Positions 29,035 through 38,270 of a stretch of DNA of 64,000 nt are shown piece after piece. The stretch lies in NCBI GenBank assembly GCA_030248295.1, contig JASANH010001374.1:1178001-1242000 (forward strand), read 5' to 3'. Position numbers and translations under genes: made by a program. The stretch comes from Mesodorylaimus sp. YZB2_4 (taxonomy: Eukaryota > Nematoda > Enoplea > Dorylaimida > Dorylaimidae). The notes under the pieces were generated by a model. The model did no database searches and was not told the origin of the DNA. It saw nothing but the letters and a program-made list of their open reading frames with translations. Every line of letters begins with the position of its first letter. Position 1 is the stretch's first letter.

Positions 29035-32000
29035 ATGCATTTTCTGAGCAGTTATCGCGTGTTTCGACGAGATTTGACTTGTTCATTGTGGCGACAGTGG
29101 AGACATCAGCACAGCAAGGCCCGGGTGGTCATGTAAGCCGTGCCATCTCGCCCCTGCAAACTGGTTCCAACATCAACTCTTTTTTAGATTGCCCGAAGTT
29201 CCGACGGACACGGCGGAGACGAACGCATTTATTCGATGTATTGAGAATCAGAATTTGCCCGATTTCGGGGCCTGGCCTTGTGAGTTTGGTCATTTTTGGT
29301 ATTTATTGCACGTTGTGCTAGTTCTTTTTAAACAAGGAGAAACTGGCGAATGTTTCGTCCATTAGCTTTAAACTCCAGAGGCTGTTTTGGAGAAAACTTT
29401 GCTCATCTTTTCAGTCAAAGACGCCGTAAATGGCGCGGCCAAGGTGGGTTTAGAATACGAAGGCTGGTTGCTGGAACATTTCGGACGGATGGGCGAATCG
29501 GGCACCGAAGCCAGCTCCTCGTTCTCTTCGCTCATGGATCCGCTGGAGAATCGTAGCGTGCCAGTCACCAACGCCTGGTATACGTTCTCACAGCATTACA
29601 TCGCCTTTTTTGTTGGAAATCGAAACGCCGATAGTCACGCTAGCGGGGTGAGAATTATTGATTTATATTCGATCGATAAAACTGGAATTATTGATTTTTA
29701 GTTGGAAAAAATGGTCGTCCGTCTTTTGTTCAATCGATATTCATCCCCGGAATATCACAAAGCTTTGAAGGTGAGAATCCATTTTCGCTCTTTTTTGTCG
29801 TCCGACGACTGAATTTTCAGGATTTGCTAGCCTCGAAGAAAGCATCGGATGGTTGGCAGAAACGGTTGGTGGAGCACGACTTGATGGAGGCGCATTTGAA
29901 TGCATTGGATTTGAAAGCCCACAAGGCTCGACAAGTGATCGAAATGCGAGAATATTTGGCCAAGAAGAGAGCGGAATACAAGTGCGTTGTTGGGTGTCAC
30001 CTGTCCTGGCTGGCCCCCGTGACTGGTTGCCTTGCAGTGATCATCTGTTCAACTCGTCCGTCAAGTTGAGGGAGAAGATTATCGAAGATGCGGGCGAATT
30101 GGCCGATGCACCCGAACACCTGCTCAGGTTCCTGTCACACACGCCGTAAGCTCCCTTCATCGCGTATCTGGAACCATATTTTACCCATGAGAGAGTATGT
30201 GTGTGATATGGCGACTGACATTGACTGTCTTCGTTTCAGGGAAGGTGCCGTCAGTTTGCCCTTTGGGTTCACGCACTCGCCGCAGAAATCGGCTTTGTAT
30301 CTGCAGTACTGCAGACGGCGTATGTTTCGATGGGCGTGGTGGCACATGATCAACAGTCGAGCGGCGTTCAACGAAGATACTGCTATCTTCAACAACTCCA
30401 GTCTGGTCGAGGAAATGAGACACGTGCGGTGAGTCCGCGGGAGCCATTCGAAAGAATGAGGGATGGCCTACCGACCCAGACTGTGGTCCGGGCAGACTGG
30501 CCTCGTCTCCTTCTATGCCCTGACCAGACCATTCGGCAGTAGGAGATGGTGCAAGTGCCCGCCCCAGCATCTCGATGCCAGTCAACAGGGTGTCTGGCCG
30601 TTTAGGGAGCGCGAGGCCAAGTGGCTCGGATACAAGACCTACGCCGACAGCCAACTGGGCATGTGCATGGCCAAATCGGTGGACGAAGTTATGGAATTCT
30701 TGACCAGGTTAGTGGCGGATGAGCTCGCGACCCGGGGTCGGTCAGGAGTGTTTTCTAGGTTCGGAGAGAAAGCGTCGGATCAGTTGGATGCGGTGTACGA
30801 GGACATGTGCGCGTTGGCCGATGCCGAGGGCGAGAATTCGTCCAAGGAACCACCGGACGCCTGGGACTTGACTTACTACGCCAGGAAGGTGGCCGACGCC
30901 AAGTACAAGTGAGTGTGGGACGGGAAGGGGAGGGGCGGTCTTGCGTGGATCCTAGTTTCAGGTTGGATCACCACCAGTTGGCCGAGTACTTCCCCTACCC
31001 GCAAACCATGAAGAACATTCTTGGATATTTGGGGAAATTATTCGGCATCGAATTCCGGGACGTGTCGAACAAGGTGCCGCGATGGCATCAGAGTGTGGAG
31101 GCCTACGAGATTTGGAGTCGGGCCAGTGGTGAGTGGTTGCAATGTTGGTGTGGCCTGGTTGTAAAGTGTTCGATTTAGGCTCGTTGGTGGCCCATTTCTA
31201 CGTGGATCCGTACATGAGGAAGGGCAAGGTCTTGGCCACGTTGGCCGTGCCTGGCAGGCGTAAGTTGTGCTCTGTCCACCTCGATCGGGTGCTTCCTGTG
31301 ACGCGGTGTGACTGGGTTTGTTTTAGCCAGAAGCGACATTGCGAAGACGAGTGCAGTGGCCTACTTGAATCTGGCATTGTCGCAGCCAACGTCCGAGAAG
31401 CCGTCTCTGATTTACTCGGATCAGCTGTCGAGTCTGGCCTTCGAGGTAGGTCGTGAGGGGTCCCGGGCCGGAGCTGCATTGCGTGGGTTGTAGCTGGGCA
31501 GGGCGGTGCAGTACGCGCTCTCGTCGGCCCCCTATTCGGTCATGCAAGGGGACAGTCTGGTCGAGTACGACTGCAAGCACGTGTGCGCCCGAGTCATGGA
31601 GTTACTGCTCGGTCGGCCGAGTGCGCTGGTCCAAATCAGTCATCATTATCAAAGTGGGCAAAAGTTGGATTTGGCCACGGCTGAGCGTCACGTCAAAGGT
31701 GAGGGTTTGTGAGTTTGAGGGAGGAGTGTGCCGAGTGTGTGTTGTAGGGCGGGTGCTGAGCCAGCTGCCGTCTGTGGTCCGAGATGTGGTGGAGAGCGAG
31801 TTGGACTTGTCCATGTATTCGACCCGGCTGTTTTGGCGGGACGTGTATCGCGACCTGCACGCCAAGTACTTGCCCTACAAGTGGGATAAGAAGAAAGGGG
31901 ACGAGTTTATTTGTAACATGGGTGGATACGTGACCGAGAGCACGGCGGCCAAGCACTATTCGGTGCTGTGGAACAAGGTTAGTCGGCTGGACACTCGTCA

Positions 32001-32437
32001 GTTCCTGGGACTGCAGGTTAGGATTGTGGGTGGTGGGATAAAGCTGGCCGTTGGTGTATGAGACGACACTCTAGAGCGCCTGGACTGCCTGGACTGGGCT
32101 CGAGCGTTTGAGCGACCCCCGCATCGAATGTGGGCCTCGCTGTTTCGGCCAGGTGTCCTCCAAGTGCTGACATGCGCAGTCTTGTTTCAGAAGTTGGCCA
32201 GCGACATTGTGGAAGCGTTCGAAGAAGTGAGGGGCGACGAAAAGGGCGAGCAGGAGGTCGGGCAACGGTGAGTGGGCGCCAATTCGGCAGTGTCAGGGTC
32301 ATGATCCGCTCGTTTCCAGGTTCGCCGACGTGTACCTGTTCAACGGGGGCAAGTACGGCCAGTCGGAAATGTTCAGCAGGTTTCGGGGCCGAGATCCGAT
32401 TCTGGACCCGATGGTCAAGTTGTACGCGTCCGTTTAG
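29035..32437 (+). CDS. M3-family (OpdA/MIPEP-like) peptidase homologue lacking the zinc site
   Basis: The fold and order match the M3A oligopeptidase A/mitochondrial intermediate peptidase family. The start MHFLSSYRVFRRDLTCSLWR is Arg-rich and Ser-rich with few acids, like a mitochondrial presequence. Later blocks match OpdA: PPDAWDLTYYARKVADAKYK, QLAEYFPYPQTMKNIL, AHFYVDPYMRKGK and, at the C-terminus, MFSRFRGRDPILDPMVKLY. At the active site, where family members have HEFGH or HEMGH, this protein reads FELGR (31440-31502, split by an intron). The downstream zinc Glu is aligned with His, and the substrate-binding loop after GGY has a 5-residue insertion. About 15 exons keep an open frame and good splice sites, so it looks like an expressed pseudoenzyme, not a dead gene. 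It is probably first in a cluster with DcpS and GALNT. Confidence 0.85.
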
Positions 32438-32560
32438 ATTGGGCTTGATTGTGTTGTGTGCGAGTAAAGAGTGGACTGAAGGCTGTGCCGGGGACAGTGT
32501 GTGCGGCTGTGTCCGAGTCGTACTTTCAACTGGCGGGTGGCTGGTGGAAGGCGAGTGCTG

Positions 32561-32569
32561 TGTTTTCAG
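32561..32569 (+). promoter_or_regulatory. Probable trans-splice acceptor for the DcpS gene
   Basis: TGTTTTCAG abuts the DcpS ATG directly, 132 nt after the M3 stop codon. There is no sign of an upstream DcpS exon in this gap, so a spliced leader acceptor is the simplest reading. Confidence 0.6.
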
Positions 32570-33703
32570 ATGAGTTCGTCAGCTGACGACGCTGGGCCGG
32601 CCAAGAAGGCCCGGGACGAGTTCGCGTTGCCCCCGTTGGACCAGTTCAGGCTGGTCGAGGTGTTGGCCAACGAGACGGAGAGGAAGTCGGCCTCGTTGTG
32701 TCTGGAGGAGGTGAAGGACGGGGCGGCCATGGTCGACACTGACAACAACAGGGCGCCCTACAAGAACCGTGCTGTTGTCGTGTTGGACAAGAAGCCGTTC
32801 TCGAGCGACGACTTCGAGGCGCTGATGGACCCTAGCAGGACCAAGCTGAGCAGGTTCATGCAGAACGACATTTATGGCGGGTACGAGATCGAGCTGCCGG
32901 CAGCGAGCAGTGGTGAGTTAGTGCTGGGAGGGGGGGCTGGGACGAGGTTGGAGCGGTGTGTGTTTCAGCCGTGAAGGGGATGGTCATCTACCCGGCCACC
33001 GACCGCCACGTGGACAAGTACCGTCGAGTCGACTCGGTGCTGGTGTCGGAGACTAGCGAGGACTACGAGCGGGTCACACTGCCACACATATCGCGCAGCC
33101 AGTTCAGCACTGACGTAAGTACGGGGGGAGGGGGGGTGGCAGGCTGACCGAGACTGTGCTCTGTTCAGTGGGTGGAGAACGTGCTGGACGGGACGGCGGA
33201 GCAGGAGCGAGTGTTCTACAGGGACGAGCAGTTCATTCTGGCCCCCGACCTGAAGTGGGATGGCAAGCGAGTGGAGAACTTGTACGTGACGGCCATCTGT
33301 GTCCAGCGGGGCATTAAATCGTTGCGAGATCTGAATGCGGACCATCTGCCCTTGTTGAGGGCCATTCTGGAGCGGGGCACGGTGAGTGGGTTCGACTCCC
33401 TCGGAGGGCAGGGTGACCGTGCTGACTTTGCAGCAGGCCGTCGCGTCCAAGTACGAGGTGGCGTCGGATCAGTTGCGTGTCTTCGTGCACTACCAGCCGA
33501 GCTACTACCATTTCCACGTCCACTTCGTGCACCTCATGTACGAGGCGCCGGGCATCTCGGCGGGCAAGGCGCACCTGCTGGCCGACATTATCGACAACAT
33601 AGAGATCAAGTCGGACTACTACCAAAAGAAGACTCTCTACTACACGCTCAAGGTCAACAATCCCTTGTTGGACAAGTTGAGGGAGGCTCGTGCGAAGCAG
33701 TGA
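32570..33703 (+). CDS. Scavenger mRNA-decapping enzyme DcpS
   Basis: A HIT-family pyrophosphatase that hydrolyses the m7GpppN cap left after 3'-to-5' mRNA decay; nematode DcpS (DCS-1) also meets trimethylguanosine caps and partners XRN1. Four exons join in frame (32570-32912, about 32970-33114, about 33169-33379, about 33435-33703). The N-terminal dimerisation domain leads to WVENVLDGTAEQERVF and DLKWDG. The catalytic HIT motif reads YYHFHVHFVHL with all His present, followed by EAPGISAGKAHLLADII, as in human DCPS. The N-terminal SSADDAGPAKKARDE could serve as a basic nuclear signal. It sits 132 nt behind the M3 homologue, suggesting co-transcription. Confidence 0.95.
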
Positions 33704-34009
33704 TATGTGACCTCGTGACAGGCTTTATCGACCGCCTCGTTAGCACCATATTCATTCCGTATCTAATAATATTTGAAATTCAAATTTGGCGCCTTGTGTT
33801 GTGGGCGGCGGGGGCGGGCGGGTGTGCGCGCGATCGACCGCCGGTGGGAGGGGGGCGGGTGGCCGACGTGGCAAGGCGGACAGCGGGGCGGCGAGTCGAC
33901 CTTGGCCATTTTAGGATTGTGCCGTAATTCCATGACGAGCTTTGGTGGTAAGTGGGCCCCGAGTCCGCGTGCGCGAGTTGACGAGTCGTTTTTCAGGTGT
34001 GATCCAACT

Positions 34010-36267
34010 ATGAAGTTAAATCGATTAATATCGCGGCGATTATGGCGCCTTTTGCAGTACTTGGCCCTGGGCGCCCTTCTCGTATTCGTCGTGCCGGCGA
34101 TAGTCAGCTACTCGAGGTCTCGTCCGTCCACCGAGCGAATACAATCGCAGAATATTCCCGGGCACGTGGTGGCCAAGGACGAGCCGTCCATCATCGATCA
34201 AATACCCCACGATGACCCGAAATATTGGGACAGTTTCAAGAATTTAGCCAAAAAAGATTGGCACGATTACAAAGCCATGGAAATTGATAAAGAGAGGAAA
34301 GGAGCGGGGGAACAAGGCGCACCGGTCGCCTTGCCTCAGGACGCCGAAACGAAGAAGAAAGCGGACGATATTTATCGGGTGAACGGGTTCAGCGGATTGG
34401 TCAGTGATCAGATCGCCCTGAATCGATCGTTGAAAGATATTCGCCATCCGGGGTGCAAATCGATCAAGTACTTGGAGAAATTGCCGACGGTCAGTGTCAT
34501 ATTCCCGTTCCACAACGAGCATTGGTCCACTCTGCTGCGATCCGCCTACAGCGTCATCAATCGATCGCCCAAAGACGTCCTCAAAGAGATTATTCTCGTC
34601 GACGACTTCAGCTCGAAAGAATTCCTCAAAAAGGAACTGGACGATTACGTGGAAAAGAATCTGAAGAACGTGGTCAAAGTGGTCAGGACGAAGAAACGCG
34701 AGGGACTGATTCGGGCCAGACAAGTTGGTAAGTCGAGGGCGGGCCAGGGCGTCGTTCCTTCCATTCGAACCGTGGTTTGTTGCAGGGGCCCTACAGGCCA
34801 CGGGGGACATCATGGTTTTTCTGGACTCGCACTCGGAGGCCACTTACAATTGGCTGCCACCCCTGATCGAGCCGATCGCCCTGGACTATCGGACGGTGGT
34901 GTGCCCGTTCGTCGACGTGATCGACTGCGACACGTTCGAGTACCGAGCTCAAGACGAAGGTGCCCGGGGCTCGTTCGACTGGGAATTCTCCTACAAACGA
35001 TTGCCGATCTTGCCCGAGGACACGGCCAACATGCCGAAACCGTTCAAAAGTCCAGTCATGGCCGGCGGATATTTTGCCATCAGTCGAAAATTCTTCTGGG
35101 ATTTAGGCGGGTACGACGAAGGATTGGATATTTGGGGCGGGGAACAGTACGAACTGTCCTTCAAAATATGGCAGTGCCACGGCCAAATGTTGGACGCGCC
35201 GTGCTCCCGCGTCGGCCACATTTATCGTTGCAAGTAAGTCCTCGGATGACCAGTTTGGAAAAGTGTTCCAAACTCACTTTTCAGGTACGTTCCGTTTCCG
35301 AATCCGGGCGTGGGCGATTTCATCAGCCGAAATTATAAACGGGTGGCTGTGGTAAGTGGTGATGAGTCGAGAAAGGGTCCCCTGGTGCAGAACCAGCCTC
35401 CAATGAACTGCCTTCGGGCCTCACTGCCTGGCGGGAGGGAGAGAATGATTGATCCATCCTGTCTAGGAAACACCAACCCGACGGGTTCATGTTTCAGTCG
35501 CGAGACTCGCCTGCCCCAGTCGGTTCTTGTCGCATTCTCTCGTTGGTCTGCCGGGCATGATTGCGACTGCCCCTAGTCCTATCCTTCACCACAGCGCCTA
35601 CGAGAGTGCCGAGTTCTGGGAAGGTGCAGTTGTGGACTCGTTGCAGGTGTGGATGGACGAGTACAAAGAACACTTGTACAAGAGGCGACCAAATCTTCGA
35701 GAAGCCGACACGGGTGACCTGACCAAACAGCTGGCCGTTCGCGAGCGTCTGAAATGCAAGTCGTTCGATTGGTTCATGAAGGAGATCATGTTCGACCAGG
35801 ACAAGTTCTATCCGGCCGTCGAGCCCCCGGACGGGGCCAGTGGCGAGTTGCGCAACGTGGCGGCCAACAAATGCGTCGATACGCAGTTCAAGGGCAAGGA
35901 CGAACGGTTCGAGCTTCGAAAATGCGTCAAGGACGATCCGCAGGCGGGAGGCGAACAGAATATGCGCTTTAGTTTCTGGAAAGATCTCAGGCCGGGCTCG
36001 AGGAGCATGTGCTTCGATGTGTCGACCTCGGTTCACCACGCGCCCATCGTGCTGTTCCCGTGCCACGGCATGCAGGGCAATCAGGCTTGGAAGTACCGCT
36101 TCGACACCAACCAGCTGTTCCACCCGGTCTCGGCCCTGTGCATGGACTGCGACCCCGAACGAGGCGAAATATTCATGAGCAAGTGCGACAAGTTCGCCAA
36201 ATCGCAGCAGTGGAAATTTGAACATTTGAATCAGACCGTCATCGAAAGTTGGAAATACGACCATTAG
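34010..36267 (+). CDS. Polypeptide N-acetylgalactosaminyltransferase (GT27, mucin-type O-glycosylation)
   Basis: A Golgi type II membrane enzyme that transfers GalNAc from UDP-GalNAc to Ser/Thr. Exons are 34010-34727, 34786-35233, 35285-35351 and 35647-36267. A short cytosolic tail precedes a membrane helix ([19 protein letters not shown]) and a stem. The GT-A domain carries [17 protein letters not shown], the metal-binding DxH in [13 protein letters not shown], and the Gal/GalNAc motif [20 protein letters not shown] ricin-B lectin domain follows with QAWKYRF and QQWKFEHL. Best fit by memory is the GALNT10/GLY family. The third intron holds a TIR element. TTTTTCAG lies 14 nt upstream of the ATG and the gap to the DcpS stop is about 300 nt, so it may be the third gene of an operon. 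Confidence 0.93.
35439..35559. mobile_element. Small TIR element in a GALNT intron, copy 2
   Basis: GAGAGAATG (35439-35447) faces CATTCTCTC (35533-35541), and the right end extends to GTCTGCCGGGCATG (35546-35559). The reverse complement matches the element at 16035. It lies within the only long (295-nt) GALNT intron. Confidence 0.6.
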
Positions 36268-36570
36268 CACGTTGCAAGGACCACAAGTTGCTGGCCGCTT
36301 TATGTTGGTAGCCCCGTTTTGTTTTTAGTGCAGTAAGCTTATGCAGTGATGAGGAATCGATTTCGTGGCCATGAAATGTAAAGTAGTCACGAACATTTTG
36401 TTTTTTTGGCTGTGATGCTTGGTTGCCTTGATTTCACTTTTTGTTCCGGATATTCATTCCGATTTGATGAGGAGATTGTACTTTTTTGGTGATTCGTGTG
36501 AACATATATTTTTGAATATTTAAAATCTGAAGGTAGACAACAAATTTACTTGTTCGTAGGCCATGCAGAA

Positions 36571-37689
36571 TCAAGGCCATAATCGCAACCCGGCATCCAA
36601 TCTGATCACCTCGCCATTCACGTACGAATTCTCGATGACGTACTGGACCATGTGGCCGAATTCGTGCGGGTTGCCGAATCGAGGTGGAGTGGGCGCCTGA
36701 TCGGCCAAGTAGGTCCGCACTCTCTCGGGCAGATAGGAGAGCAGGGGCGTGTCGAACAGGCCTGAATGGAAAGTGGTCAGATGGGGTCCACCTGGTGGGG
36801 GGACTTACCAGGACTGATGGCCACGACGCGGACCCCGAACCGAGCCAGGTCCCTGCACGCGGGCAAAGTCATGCTGAGCACGGCGCCGTTGGTGGCCGCG
36901 TAGCCCGCCTGCGCTTGCTGGCCGTCGTAGGCCGCGAAACCGGCCGTGTTCACGATGAGTCCACGATGACCGTCCGAATTGGGCTCGTTCTTCAACATGT
37001 ACTCCACGCCCAACCTCATCACGTTGAATGTGCCACTCACGTTCACCTGCAAGCAAACAGGTTTCACGCAAGAAACAGCCACGGGGGAACCCGAGCAAGG
37101 GGGGGCATTTTTGAACCCCTTAGATTTCCCGCCAAGAAACATCTCATAATTTTGGGGCCTACTTTCATGACACGCTCGAAATCGTCCAGTGTATTCGGTA
37201 ATTTGGCTGTGATGTTGTAAATGGCTCGTGCTATGCCCAACGCGGCGCAATTGACCAGAACATCGACTCGCTTGAAACGATCCTCAGTCGCCTTCAGAGC
37301 TCGGGCCACCTCCTCCTCCTTCGTCACCTGAAATGCCCGAAAGTCGCAACTCCGGCTGAAAAATTCAACAAAAAAAAAGCAACTTTCCAAAAAAGACTTA
37401 CATCCAGGGGAGTGAATAAAGCATTTTCAGTCGCCAGTTCCTCAACGACTCGGGCGCCAGTCGAAGATGGCAGATCGGCGATAACCACTTTGGCGCCCTG
37501 ACGAAGCAAATGTTCGGCCGTGCCTCGGCCCAGACCAGATGCCCCGCCTGTGATGAACGCTACCAAACCCTAAAACTATGAGATTCAAAAAACAAACTAA
37601 TCGTGAGTCGAATTTAAACTTTTAAATCTAAAAATTTCAAGAAGATAGTCAAACTCCGCATTTACCTTCGGCGAACGTAATTTCGACAT
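36571..37689 (-). CDS. HSD17B10/MRPP2-like short-chain dehydrogenase lacking catalytic Ser and Lys
   Basis: Family members are mitochondrial 3-hydroxyacyl-CoA/17-beta-hydroxysteroid dehydrogenases, and in animals the same protein is a non-catalytic subunit of mitochondrial RNase P with MRPP1. Exons are 37689-37666, 37569-37402, 37327-37164, 37046-36809 and 36761-36571. The protein aligns end to end with HSD10: cofactor motif [42 protein letters not shown] and [15 protein letters not shown]. In the catalytic region NTAS is NTAG (Ser to Gly, 36939-36941), and YSASK is YAATN, keeping Tyr (36900-36902) but changing Lys to Asn (36888-36890). NAD binding looks intact and catalysis does not. A TTTTTTAG acceptor lies 10 nt upstream of the ATG. 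Confidence 0.9.
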
Positions 37690-38270
37690 TGCGCGAGAAC
37701 TAAAAAAACCTATTCTTTGAAAACGTACGACAAAAATTTGAAATTTTTTTGGAATTACGAAAAAAATTTTTCAACTTTGTCGTGCTCCATTTTCCCGCGC
37801 TCTAGCAGACACTTTTCTCAATTTAGCATCTTACATCAAATTGGAATGGATTTGTGCGCAGCCGTGAACTTTTGATGACATTGTCGCCTTTCGTCATTTT
37901 TCGTTGAATGAAAGGATTTCACGATTAGTAAAATGAAAATTAGAAAATTCATTTCAAAAAGCATTTTGTTTGTCGAGTTTGAAGGGCGTAGTGCACGCAA
38001 ATAGACCTCTTCTTGGACGAAACAGCTTCAAAACGTGCAAGTGAGTGGCCCTTTTTAGTTGGGAATATTCGCTCTGATTATGCGGCCCGTCTGTGGGAGT
38101 CGGCCGTGTATTGTGTGTGAGTTAGGAAATCAGAACGTGTGTCAGTGGTGCACGCGATGTTTAGTCACGTAGGGGAATTTCAGATCGGTCAGTCATCATC
38201 GTCAGCCCTCGCCAACCTTTTTCATGCCTATTCCTTGCATTTTTCCAGCTAACGCGCGGAATCGGTCGGA
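37690..38270. promoter_or_regulatory. Divergent intergenic region between HSD17B10-like and EOR-1-like genes
   Basis: About 580 nt separate the two start codons. It must hold both promoters. TTTTTCCAG at 38240-38248 precedes the EOR-1-like ATG by 22 nt and could be a splice or trans-splice acceptor. No clear TATA pair is seen. Confidence 0.4.
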
